Shown piece after piece: positions 15,275 through 21,965 of a stretch of 22,643 nucleotides of DNA; the stretch's first letter is position 1; each line of letters starts with the position of its first letter. The notes under the pieces are model-generated. The model did no database searches and was not told where the DNA came from. It saw only the letters and a program-made list of their open reading frames with translations. The stretch spans positions 1 to 22,643 of the IMG/VR virus record IMGVR_UViG_3300029913_000561, one strand, 5' to 3'. A program made the position numbers and the translations under genes. The DNA is from a virus.

Positions 15275-15920
15275 CTGAGCCTGGCGATGGCGTCTCGTCC
15301 GGCCTGATCGAGGGCTGCGTCGTCGAGGGTGCGGGGCGCGGCGGTGGCTGCGGCAGGCTTGGAGGGCTTGGAGTGCTCAGAGAGGTGCCACCAGAGCCAG
15401 AACTGAGCCTCAGAAAGTCGACAAGCAGGCGTGCCGTAGTACGCACAAAGATCCACCGCAAACCTGGCCGCATATCGACGAAAGGGTCCGGTGAATCGGC
15501 ACCTGCAATCGCTCGTAGCTGCGTGTGGAACTCGCCGTCACTGAGGCGCAGCCGGGACGGAACGCACTGATCCTCGTAGTGCTCTTGCAGCTCGTTCAGG
15601 TAGACGATGCGCTCCGCGCCGATCCGACGATCCTTGAGGATCGCCTCCGCCCCCATCGGGAAGAACGGCGCGCTCGTGTTGTCCGGGTCGACGAAGGACA
15701 GCACAACACGCTTGGCAAGCCGCCCGCGCTCTTCGAGGTCTGCGTCGCCTGGGTACCCCAGCCCCTTCGCGTACGACTTGCCGAACGTCTCCGCCTCCGC
15801 GTCCTCGGCGGACGAGAGCGGACGGTACGCGACGCGCACGCGGATCTCGTTGCGCAGCTCGACCTCCCGAGGCGCAGAGTATTGCTCGGTGCCAGCTACG
15901 ACAGAATCGAACGTGGGCAT
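15264..15920 (-). CDS. Putative tail assembly chaperone (G-type), possible frameshifting gene
   Basis: This 218-residue protein directly follows the tail tube and precedes the second chaperone and tape measure, the standard position of gpG-type tail chaperones (Mu gp41). Residues ~20-145 are acidic/helical with a mixed first sheet (ELRNEIRVRVAYRPL, LSFVDPDN, RIVYLNELQEHYEDQ). Residue 147 (Phe) lies on a slippery CCCTTTC. After it the normal frame gives a helix and then a Ser/Thr/Pro-rich tail (about 185-218), while the -1 frame gives a more ordered, Trp/Ala-rich helical tail. The ATG at 15920 lies right behind a small inverted repeat. Length with a -1 shift would be 216, so the two products would have different C-termini of almost the same size. 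Confidence 0.68.
   Translation of the reverse strand: MPTFDSVVAGTEQYSAPREVELRNEIRVRVAYRPLSSAEDAEAETFGKSYAKGLGYPGDADLEERGRLAKRVVLSFVDPDNTSAPFFPMGAEAILKDRRIGAERIVYLNELQEHYEDQCVPSRLRLSDGEFHTQLRAIAGADSPDPFVDMRPGLRWIFVRTTARLLVDFLRLSSGSGGTSLSTPSPPSLPQPPPRPAPSTTQPSIRPDETPSPGSGES
15271..15479 (-). other. -1 frame extension of the tail chaperone (candidate frameshift product end)
   Basis: After a -1 slip on CCCTTTC the ribosome would read 69 codons to a TGA at 15271. The peptide begins RRYAARFAVDLCAYYG and continues with a helical, Trp-containing part (SEAQFWLWWHLSEHS) and an Ala-rich, charged end (LDDAALDQAGRDAIARLR). It looks like folded protein rather than a random frame, and its stop shares GTGA with the start of the next gene, a junction type used repeatedly in this operon. 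The frame is closed upstream by a TGA around the codon pair for Ser127-Asp128 of the normal frame, so it cannot be an independent long gene, though a GTG at 15456 exists. Confidence 0.42.
15480..15486 (-). promoter_or_regulatory. Candidate -1 ribosomal slippery heptamer CCCTTTC
   Basis: In the chaperone frame the bases read ..C CCT TTC.., an exact X XXY YYZ arrangement. Slipping back one base keeps pairing at CCC (Pro) and TTT (Phe). It sits about two thirds into the gene before the tape measure, where programmed frameshifts are known in many phages. No convincing stimulatory pseudoknot was seen by eye; GTCGA just downstream can pair with TCGAC about 55 bases later, which is weak support. Confidence 0.45.
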
Positions 15921-15933
15921 GTCTCGCGGAGAC
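15921..15933. repeat. Short inverted repeat touching the chaperone start codon
   Basis: GTCTC-GCG-GAGAC is a perfect 5-bp inverted repeat with a 3-base loop. On the minus strand it ends immediately before the chaperone ATG, in a 30-base spacer that otherwise has no clear Shine-Dalgarno sequence. In mRNA it could form a small hairpin next to the start codon and lower initiation. It is short enough to be chance. Confidence 0.35.
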
Positions 15934-15950
15934 TATACCGAAGAGCGAAG

Positions 15951-16331
15951 TCAGACAGTAGGATTCGGACTCGGACTCGCGCCGATGAACTTCCAGTTGC
16001 CATCGCACGACCCTTTGGCCACGTCCCACTTGACGTTGGCGCCCGAGATGATGCCCTCGAACGTGACGAAGCCGGCGTCCACGTAGAGCTGGACGGAGAC
16101 CTGCGTCTGGTTGATCGACATGGCGAGTAGGGACGTCTTCATCCCGGCCACCGGCATGATGGTGTCCAGGTCGACTTCGCATGTGACCACGCCGCACGAG
16201 ATGCCCGTCTCGTCCTGTGCTGGCTCTAGCGCGACGTTGGGATTGATCTGGAAGCTGCCGCTCTTGCCCTCGCCAATCTTGGCGGAGCCGACGTAGACCG
16301 GGACCGGCCGAAGGATGGGGTTTGCTGCCAT
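15951..16331 (-). CDS. Tail tube protein
   Basis: This 126-residue protein directly follows the sheath, the universal place of the contractile tail tube gene, and has the right size. It shows an N-terminal arm (ILRPVPVYVGSAKIGEG) and alternating strands (GSFQINPNVAL; GVVTCEVDLDTIMPV; VSVQLYVDAGFVTFEG), ending with NVKWDVAKGSCDGNWKFIG, a hallmark layout of Mu gpM-like tubes in which the last strands close the tube ring. The ATG is preceded by a good TGAGG site that overlaps the sheath stop. It should polymerise around the tape measure and be surrounded by the sheath. Confidence 0.82.
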   Translation of the reverse strand: MAANPILRPVPVYVGSAKIGEGKSGSFQINPNVALEPAQDETGISCGVVTCEVDLDTIMPVAGMKTSLLAMSINQTQVSVQLYVDAGFVTFEGIISGANVKWDVAKGSCDGNWKFIGASPSPNPTV

Positions 16332-16339
16332 GGTCTACC

Positions 16340-17896
16340 TCAGAGGGTTTGCGCGGTGGGGGCGGGGTACGGCGAGCCGAGCTGTCGAACGCTGTTGCCG
16401 TACTGGTGGTTCCCGGGCGACACGGGGCACGGGAAGACCGACTCCATGCGCCGGGCCGTGGCGTTGAAGCCCGCGACCGGAAGGTTCTGCGCGACGTTCA
16501 CGAACCAGCCCTTGAGCTGATACTCGACGGCAATGCCGACGAGCCACGCCGTCGCCTGCTTGGGCACCCACACGCCGGCCGGGGGCTGCGGCTGACCGAC
16601 CGCGACATCGTCCGCCACGCGCGGATTGTTGGGCTTGATCGAGCTGATCCAGCGGAGCCCGATGTCACCACGCGCGTAGTCCGGCATGGTGACGTAGTAC
16701 GTCTGCAGGCATCGGTAGTCTGCCCCGGCCCCGAAGAGCGAGTACGTGGTGATCAGCATGCCGATCGTGGCCTGCCCGTTCACCGTGACCAATGGGGTGA
16801 CGCTGTTTTGCAGCGCAGAGACCTGCTGCGCGTGCGTCGGCACGTCCGCGATGAAGCGATTGGGCACGACCCACGGCATCGCCACGCCGTCGTAGTACGC
16901 GACAGGGTTCGCCCCCTCGGTGACCGATCGGAGCGCCGCCATGCCGGCCACGACGGTCGCGTTGTGCGATTCGCCGTCGTTCATCCAGAGGCAGCTTGCG
17001 CGGTACTCGTTGAGTGTGGTCTGGGCGAGGGAGGTCGCGGCGGCGAGCGTGCCATTCTGCGCGAACATGAACTGCTCGAGCCGGCCCTCCGTGATCGCAG
17101 CCTTGCCCTCGACCTGCGTCTTCATCGCGGTGAGGCTGACCGTGTCCACCGCCGCGATGGCGATGTAGTCCCACGTGCCTGGCCAGAGCGCCGTCAATAG
17201 CGTAGTCATCAGCTCGGCCGTGCCAGTGCCCGCCGTGGGGCGAACGCCGGTCAGGCCATTGGTGCTTGTGAGCGAGGAGGACGAGCCGGTGAACGTGCCA
17301 GTGAGCCACGCGGGCGCCTGGGTCATGTCGAGATAGATCGAGTGGTCAGCCGTACGAGATCCGAGGTCGACGGTAGACAGCACGACGACACCAGCGGTCG
17401 GTGCGGCCGTCATCGGGCATCGCGGATTGCCAGCCATCGCGGCCTGCATCGCCACACCGATCTGCGTCAGCGTCATCGACGGCGTAACGCCGAAGGAGTA
17501 TCGGGTCCCGTCGATGTAGAAGACGACGTTTCCGGTCACGGCAGATGTAGTGCCAGTCCACGTCAGCGTGACCGTTCCTGCAGTCGGCGACCCCGTCGCC
17601 TTGAGGATGGGCGCGGCGTAGACGTTTGCGCCTGGCACGCTGAGCGCGGCCACGCACATGACGTTCAGCTCGGAGCCGGGACCATGGAACCCGTCCGTGT
17701 CCGCGGGCGAGTAGATCCGGTTGATGTCCTGGTTCGGCGTTGCCGTCCCGGCAGTGCCCTGCAGGCCGATCATGAGCGCCTTCTTCGTCAGGCTGCCCGC
17801 AGAGATTGTACCCTGCGCGAAAAGCGACTCTGCGTACGCGCCCGGGACGAAGTCAGTGTTGCCCCAGCCGACGAACTGATTGACAGGAGATGTCAC
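16340..17896 (-). CDS. Contractile tail sheath protein, Mu gpL-like
   Basis: This 518-residue protein has the features of gpL-type sheath proteins: an N-terminal FVPGAYAE segment after ~15 residues; a first domain with strands (KKALMIGLQGTAG); a beta-rich insertion (about 95-205, with GTVTLTWTG and NVVFYIDG); the core helix-strand region TWDYIAIAAVDTVSLTAMKTQVEGKA; then MAALRSVTEGANPVAYYDGVAMP; and the conserved C-terminal domain (ITTYSLFGAGADYRCLQTYYVTMPDYARGDIGLRW, then AVEYQLKGWFVNVAQNLPV). Its GTG start shares GTGA with the gp38-position gene. Contraction of this sheath drives the tube through the envelope. Its presence defines the virus as a myovirus-type phage. Confidence 0.9.
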   Translation of the reverse strand: MTSPVNQFVGWGNTDFVPGAYAESLFAQGTISAGSLTKKALMIGLQGTAGTATPNQDINRIYSPADTDGFHGPGSELNVMCVAALSVPGANVYAAPILKATGSPTAGTVTLTWTGTTSAVTGNVVFYIDGTRYSFGVTPSMTLTQIGVAMQAAMAGNPRCPMTAAPTAGVVVLSTVDLGSRTADHSIYLDMTQAPAWLTGTFTGSSSSLTSTNGLTGVRPTAGTGTAELMTTLLTALWPGTWDYIAIAAVDTVSLTAMKTQVEGKAAITEGRLEQFMFAQNGTLAAATSLAQTTLNEYRASCLWMNDGESHNATVVAGMAALRSVTEGANPVAYYDGVAMPWVVPNRFIADVPTHAQQVSALQNSVTPLVTVNGQATIGMLITTYSLFGAGADYRCLQTYYVTMPDYARGDIGLRWISSIKPNNPRVADDVAVGQPQPPAGVWVPKQATAWLVGIAVEYQLKGWFVNVAQNLPVAGFNATARRMESVFPCPVSPGNHQYGNSVRQLGSPYPAPTAQTL

Positions 17897-18489
17897 GAAG
17901 TCACCGCCTTAGCGGGTGGGATGGGTGCGGGCGGGGGGAGAGTCGGCGTGGCCGATGGTAGCGGCGCGGGCGGCGCAGGCGGCGCGATGGGCGCAGGCGG
18001 CGCGATGGGCGCAGGCGGCGCGATGGGCGTGGGGAAGATGGGGCACGGGTCGGAGGCCCAAGCGGGCTCCTTGCCGTGGGTGGCGATGTGCTTGGCGAGC
18101 GCCTTGGCGCGGTGCGCGGCCATCAGCTCCTTGGGGTCCGTAAACGGAAGGGACAGCTCGTCAGCAGTCTCCTGGTCGGCCGCGATGAGGTCACCACAGC
18201 GGACAGCGCGAAGGTAGTATCCGTCCGGTGTCGCCGCGACCTCTTCAGGCTCCTGCGAGAACGTCCACACTGTGTCCTGGATCGTCGGGGTGTTCGCGAC
18301 GTTGACCGCGATACCCTTCTTGATCTGCGGCGTGGCGAGAGGGTTCTCCTTCACCGTCGTGGCTGCCCCCACGCTCGCGCCAACCTTGCGCGTGCCGGTC
18401 AGAATGCCAGGCGACGGGTAGATCGGGCAAGTGCCAGCGAGGCGGCCCTTGTGGTCGGTGTGCACGTACGGATTGGCGTAGAGCTTCAT
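17893..18489 (-). CDS. Mu gp38-position protein (DUF2635-like) with proline-rich tail
   Basis: This 198-residue protein lies right before the sheath, where Mu-like phages have gp38 (DUF2635). The region TPDGYYLRAVRCGDLI (88-102) resembles the conserved W/Y-x-R-R...G-D-x-V end of that family. The rest of the N-terminal part contains Thr/Asn/Val-rich strands. The C-terminal ~48 residues are Pro/Ala-rich, with three perfect PIAPPA hexapeptides (155-172). DUF2635 proteins are usually much shorter (under 100 aa), so the Pro-rich tail is an addition. The start ATG shares ATGA with the terminator-position gene and the end shares GTGA with the sheath, so the three are coupled. Function in the family is unknown, probably tail assembly. 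Confidence 0.6.
   Translation of the reverse strand: MKLYANPYVHTDHKGRLAGTCPIYPSPGILTGTRKVGASVGAATTVKENPLATPQIKKGIAVNVANTPTIQDTVWTFSQEPEEVAATPDGYYLRAVRCGDLIAADQETADELSLPFTDPKELMAAHRAKALAKHIATHGKEPAWASDPCPIFPTPIAPPAPIAPPAPIAPPAPPAPLPSATPTLPPPAPIPPAKAVTS
17973..18026. repeat. Three perfect 18-bp tandem repeats
   Basis: The unit GCGCAGGCGGCGCGATGG occurs three times head to tail with no mismatch. The repeat is in frame (six codons), so copy-number change by slippage would only add or remove PIAPPA units in the encoded protein. Similar but imperfect GC-rich sequence continues on both sides. Confidence 0.9.
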
Positions 18490-19214
18490 GTGTTCAGGGC
18501 GCGTCCGAGAAACAGGGGGGTTGCGTCTGCAGACTGCAGCGTCGTCACCAGTCCACCCGAGAGTAGGTCGAAGGTTCCCAGGTCCCTATCCCATGTCTCG
18601 AGCATCTTGATCGTCCCCTCGAACCCCCGGAACGGAAGCGGCGAGCCGTCTGCCATCTTGTTGAGGTACGTGGTCGGCTTCCACCCCGTGAAGTGCAGCC
18701 GGAAGAAGTGCACGAAGTTGCCGATCATGCTGCCGTACTCCGCAGCCGTCGCGTCGGGATCCCCCTGCACGACCCACGCTGGCTGTCGCTCCTGGTCGAA
18801 CGCGATCGCTAGGATGCCGTGCAGGCCCGTGCCGAAGGGTCCGCGGCTGCGCTGCTTGTCCTGCCCCGGCGGCGACTTGGGCAGCCAAAGGAGCTTGAGC
18901 GTGACCTCTCGTACGAGGTAGTCCTCTGCGATGCGGTAGCTCTCGCCGATGCTGTCCGCCCAAAGGAACATCGCCGGCAGCCACGCTTGCGAGAAGCCGG
19001 CGTCGTCCGGGTCGAACCCGTAGACGTTCTCCACGACTGGACCCCCCGCAGGCCACGCAGCGCACGCGTATGCGTTCGCGCATGTCTGCATGTACGAGAG
19101 CAGGTACATGAGCGTCGTGTTGCCGGGCTGACCCTGAAAGGTGCCCCCGCCCACCACCGAGAACGCGACCGGCGCGACCAGCGGTGTCGGGGTGCCAGAA
19201 AAGTCATTGCTCAT
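18486..19214 (-). CDS. Tail terminator-position protein (242 aa)
   Basis: By position (after the gp10-type gene and before gp38-position/sheath) this is a candidate tail terminator or neck protein. The start is taken as the ATG at 19214, which shares ATGA with the gp10-like stop; an earlier in-frame start would lie inside that gene. Visible are an N-terminal Gly-rich segment (VVGGGTFQGQPGN), a helix (TTLMYLLSYMQTC), and a central LVREVTLKLLWLPKSPPG with FGTGLHGILAIAF; then YGSMIGNFVHFFRL and a C-terminal strand part. The middle, LVREVTLKLLW, is the kind of long strand expected in ring-forming terminators. It is longer than typical gpU-like terminators (130-180 aa). No certain homologue. Confidence 0.55.
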   Translation of the reverse strand: MSNDFSGTPTPLVAPVAFSVVGGGTFQGQPGNTTLMYLLSYMQTCANAYACAAWPAGGPVVENVYGFDPDDAGFSQAWLPAMFLWADSIGESYRIAEDYLVREVTLKLLWLPKSPPGQDKQRSRGPFGTGLHGILAIAFDQERQPAWVVQGDPDATAAEYGSMIGNFVHFFRLHFTGWKPTTYLNKMADGSPLPFRGFEGTIKMLETWDRDLGTFDLLSGGLVTTLQSADATPLFLGRALNT

Positions 19215-19645
19215 GGGAAAGCCTTGTCGATGGCAGTCGCGATACACGCGTCCAGTACGATCTCGGCCTTAGCCAGCGCGTTGTCCATGAACGGGTCGGG
19301 ACGCGTACCTGGGTGGTCGACGCCGTGGCTCGAGACCCACCGCCCACCAACCTGAAACCGCAACACGGCCGCCTTGCGTGGCTCGATTCGGTGCGGCTTG
19401 GACCCGTCCGCCAGAACCGCAGCGTACGGCACCGAGCACTCGATCAGTCCCTCAGCGCCGTTGCTCGTGACGCGCTGGAGGAACGGCTCGATGCTGGACT
19501 CGGCATCGCCGGTCCGGTTGACGAAGCGATGTGTCGAGCGAGCCTCGCGGGCGCCTTCCGCGATGGCTTCTTCGACAGCTCCCACCAGCTCCGCACCAAG
19601 CTTGCCGACGGCCTCGTTCCAGTCCGCCTCGAAGTCGTCGGCCAT
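19211..19645 (-). CDS. HK97 gp10-type tail completion/neck protein
   Basis: This 144-residue protein has the signature of the gp10 family, which closes the junction between connector and tail: an N-terminal helix (VGKLGAELVGAVEEAIAEGA), HRFVNRTGDAESSIE, then CSVPYAAVLADGSKPHRIEPRK, and the closing HGVDHPGTRPDPFMDNAL. The PYAxxxE/DGxxPHxI and HPGTRPxPFM motifs are close to the family consensus. The ATG lies 12 bases after the upstream stop. The overlap with the next gene (ATGA) suggests coupled synthesis of two neck proteins. Confidence 0.83.
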   Translation of the reverse strand: MADDFEADWNEAVGKLGAELVGAVEEAIAEGAREARSTHRFVNRTGDAESSIEPFLQRVTSNGAEGLIECSVPYAAVLADGSKPHRIEPRKAAVLRFQVGGRWVSSHGVDHPGTRPDPFMDNALAKAEIVLDACIATAIDKAFP

Positions 19646-19657
19646 GCCATGCTCGGC

Positions 19658-20473
19658 TCAGCGGTACTTGCAGGCGAGGATGAACTCGGGGGCGAGACTC
19701 GCCGACGAGTTCGGCATCCAGATGTGCCCGGCGAGGCAGAAGCCGGGAGGAACCGCGACAACAGGGTCGCAGCTCGTACGCGAGCCAGGCTGGCCGGCGC
19801 CTTCGGCCGCGGTCGGGGAGAAGGAGGACCCGGCGTCGTACTGGCCGAAGTTGATCCGCATCTCATCACCCACGATGTTGAGCCCGCCGAGCGTCCCCCG
19901 GGCGACGGTCTGAGCCTGACCGGACGCTGCGGCAAGAACGCTCGCCGTGGCCGAGTCCTGGAATCCGATCAGCATGTTCGGCGGCGAAGAAACGCCGTTC
20001 GGGATCTGCACGGAGAGAGGCTTGACGGCCGACTGCGAGGGGGGCGCGCCGCTGGTAGCGTACCAGTCCATGTACTGCGCCGACGTCATCGCGCGGGGCA
20101 GGTAGTCGCGCACGAAGAGGTACTGGATCGCCGTGCAGCCCGTGGCCGCCGCAGTCGAGACGAGCTTGAGGAACCGAAGGTAGATCGTCTTTCCTCCGAC
20201 CGGCTCGTTGTTCTGCAGGTAGAAGACCGGCGTGGTCAGCGACAGTGCCGTCTGCGCGGCGACCATCAACTGCCCTGTGCCCGGCGTCGGGCTCGAGACG
20301 GTGAAGTAGCCGCCCTCGTCCGCATCGCCGACGTCACTCGGAGACGCGGAAGAGACCTTGATTCCGCCGTACCGATCGAGCGACAGCGGCGCGTCTACGT
20401 CCGTGCTGTCCGGCTTGGGGACCGGGAGGTAGCGCTGGATGAGGCCGGACAGAAGGGTTGCGGGTGATCGCAT
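19658..20473 (-). CDS. Predicted virion structural protein (271 aa)
   Basis: I cannot name a family with certainty. The protein is Ser/Thr/Ala-rich, beta-rich and without long helices. Notable segments are VFYLQNNEPVGGKTIYLRFLKL (about 84-104), RDYLPRAMTSAQYMDWYA, IPNGVSSPPN, RGTLGGLNIVGDEMRINFGQYD, and near the end VVAVPPGFCLAGHIWMPNSSAS. This layout (an xNxxxxGKxIYLxxxKL strand pair, then a hydrophobic LxxHIWMP strand close to the C-terminus) resembles surface or decoration proteins found in several phages, from memory. It lies among neck genes where Mu has no counterpart. A GGAG ribosome site lies ~10 bases before the ATG. A head-decoration or neck-fibre role is the best guess. Confidence 0.6.
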   Translation of the reverse strand: MRSPATLLSGLIQRYLPVPKPDSTDVDAPLSLDRYGGIKVSSASPSDVGDADEGGYFTVSSPTPGTGQLMVAAQTALSLTTPVFYLQNNEPVGGKTIYLRFLKLVSTAAATGCTAIQYLFVRDYLPRAMTSAQYMDWYATSGAPPSQSAVKPLSVQIPNGVSSPPNMLIGFQDSATASVLAAASGQAQTVARGTLGGLNIVGDEMRINFGQYDAGSSFSPTAAEGAGQPGSRTSCDPVVAVPPGFCLAGHIWMPNSSASLAPEFILACKYR

Positions 20474-20488
20474 CGAGGTGAGTCTCCG

Positions 20489-20746
20489 TTACGGCACGAA
20501 GCCGGGGGCGAGCTGGGCGAGGTACTGGTTGGTGCGTCGAACTTCGGCGGTAAGGTCGAGAAGGGCCTGGTAGATCCGGTCGCCGCTGACGTCGGCCATC
20601 TTGCCGTCCGTGTCGCTCACTCGGACAACCGGCATTGCGACCTGCGCGTTGGCAGCAGGGCTCTCTTGGATCGTCTCGGTCTGAACGCGCTCAGGTACCG
20701 GAGCGCCGCCCCCATTGGGGACGAGTACGATGCTCTCGGTGGGCAT
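20489..20746 (-). CDS. Small protein of unknown function (85 aa)
   Basis: The start is ATG at 20746 after a spacer of 42 bases (one of the longest in the window) with an AGGG sequence about 10 bases upstream; the stop is 15 bases before the next start. The N-terminal half is low in complexity (Pro/Val/Gln, for example VQTETIQESPAANAQV), and the C-terminal half is a helix: YQALLDLTAEVRRTNQYLAQL. Such short proteins with one helix appear next to neck/decoration genes, but I do not recognise it. Codon use is like its neighbours, and it seems cotranscribed with the 271 aa gene. Confidence 0.6.
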   Translation of the reverse strand: MPTESIVLVPNGGGAPVPERVQTETIQESPAANAQVAMPVVRVSDTDGKMADVSGDRIYQALLDLTAEVRRTNQYLAQLAPGFVP

Positions 20747-20788
20747 GCGACAACCCTACTTCACGAACGGCGTAGAACAGACCCCATG

Positions 20789-21256
20789 TCAAAAGTCTCC
20801 CGTGCCGTCGAGCGTCATGCGTGGCCCGCAGTTCGCCAACGTGCCACCGTCGTTGGGCGGAGACTGTTGCGGGGCATCATCGGGCAGCTCAAGCTGAGCG
20901 CTCTTGATGTCGTTGCACAACTCTCGCGCACGCTTGTAGTGCGACGCGATGGCGCGCGTAGCGTCGCCAAATTGGCGCGCGTACTCGGGCCGGCGCTCGA
21001 ACATGAACGCTGTACAGAACTCAAGGCAGACCTCCAGGCAAAGCCGGTCTGCGGGCACCTTCAGGGGAAGCAGGTCCTCCGTCTGGAGCATCGCGTCTAG
21101 CATGCCCTCCGACCTCGTGATGAGCGAGGCGACGATGGCCTGCACGCCAGCCGAAGACCCGTCCCCCGGGTCCTTGCCGGCGTCGTCGCAGCACTGCACG
21201 ACCATCTGCACGCTCTGCGCGCTGCAGAGGTCGGACTGCTGGATGTACTTGCCCAC
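20789..21256 (-). CDS. Mu gp36-like head completion/connector protein (DUF1320)
   Basis: This 155-residue protein has the layout of the gp36/DUF1320 adaptor group: KYIQQSDL at the N-terminus, a helix ending with the conserved hydrophobic part (GVQAIVASLITRSEGMLDAMLQ), LPLKVPADRL, then LEVCLEFCTAFMFERRPEYARQFGDATRAIASHYKRARELCNDIK (the 'PexaRxY..A...L..i..G' helix bundle), and a Gly/Asn/Pro C-terminus. These proteins form the first ring of the head-tail connector. The start is a GTG three bases after the upstream stop. Order (capsid, gp35-position, this) matches Mu. Confidence is good on fold and position. Confidence 0.75.
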   Translation of the reverse strand: MGKYIQQSDLCSAQSVQMVVQCCDDAGKDPGDGSSAGVQAIVASLITRSEGMLDAMLQTEDLLPLKVPADRLCLEVCLEFCTAFMFERRPEYARQFGDATRAIASHYKRARELCNDIKSAQLELPDDAPQQSPPNDGGTLANCGPRMTLDGTGDF

Positions 21257-21259
21257 CGG

Positions 21260-21910
21260 CTACTTCACGGACTTGCCGCTCTTGACCATGTCGGCGACGG
21301 ACTGGATCGATGCTGGCGGCGCGTCGGGCACAGCGGCCGGGGTCGGAGGGGCGGAGGGCGCAAGCTCGCTACCCAGCGGCGCGGCGGGCGGCTGCGCAAG
21401 CTTGGTCTCCTGCGCTTTGCGCACGAACTTCAAGTAGTCGTCGTAGTCTTCGGCACGAAGACCGCCGCGGACGAACTCCTCGAGCGACAGCGGCTTGATG
21501 GGGAGCTGCTGAGCCTGACCCTTGGCCTCGGCCTTGAGCTTCGCGATGTACCCGTCGAAGTGGTCCGGGTCGAACCCGCCCGCGATGTACTCCTCGAGCG
21601 TCGGCAGCTTGCGCCCCGCCACGTCGACCGTCGAGTCCTTGGTGTAGTCGACGAGCTTGTCGATATTGGGCTCGTAGCGCTTCAGCGTCTTCTGCCGGAC
21701 CAGCTCCTTCGCCTCAAGATAGGAGAGAACGATCAGCTCTCCCGGCTTCTTGATTCCGGAGTTGTGCACGTGGTTCCCGTGCAGCACGAAGAACGTCAGG
21801 AACCCAGGGGGGGCCGGGTCGACGAACTTGGACTTGAGGATCGAGTCCTGCGCGGCGAGCTTCGCCTGGAGGTCGGCGATAATCGCGTTCTGCTCTTCGA
21901 TGGTCGGCAT
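21260..21910 (-). CDS. Mu gp35-position protein with internal repeats (216 aa)
   Basis: The start is taken as the ATG at 21910, because the longer form would need a TTG. Residues 1-25 form a helix (EEQNAIIADLQAKLAAQDSI). The centre has the segment NSGIKKPGELIVLSYLEAKELV (50-71), as in many proteins that follow phage capsid genes. Two ~28-residue repeats follow (102-129 and 140-167), each with L-x-x-LEE-Y/F-I/V-x-GG...D...Y...KA. A Pro/Ala-rich linker and a short helix (IQSVADMVK) end the protein. In Mu this place is taken by gp35. It could bind the head as an assembly or completion factor; no enzyme motif is present and function is not known. Confidence 0.62.
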   Translation of the reverse strand: MPTIEEQNAIIADLQAKLAAQDSILKSKFVDPAPPGFLTFFVLHGNHVHNSGIKKPGELIVLSYLEAKELVRQKTLKRYEPNIDKLVDYTKDSTVDVAGRKLPTLEEYIAGGFDPDHFDGYIAKLKAEAKGQAQQLPIKPLSLEEFVRGGLRAEDYDDYLKFVRKAQETKLAQPPAAPLGSELAPSAPPTPAAVPDAPPASIQSVADMVKSGKSVK

Positions 21911-21965
21911 GCGGTACCTGCGGCTGATGGGTGGAGGCAAGGGGCGCCAAGCGCCCCGCCCGAGC

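Noticed and set aside
19184-20467. 427 aa plus-strand open frame
   Set aside because: It is antisense to the gp10-like and 271 aa genes; composition is that of a shadow frame.
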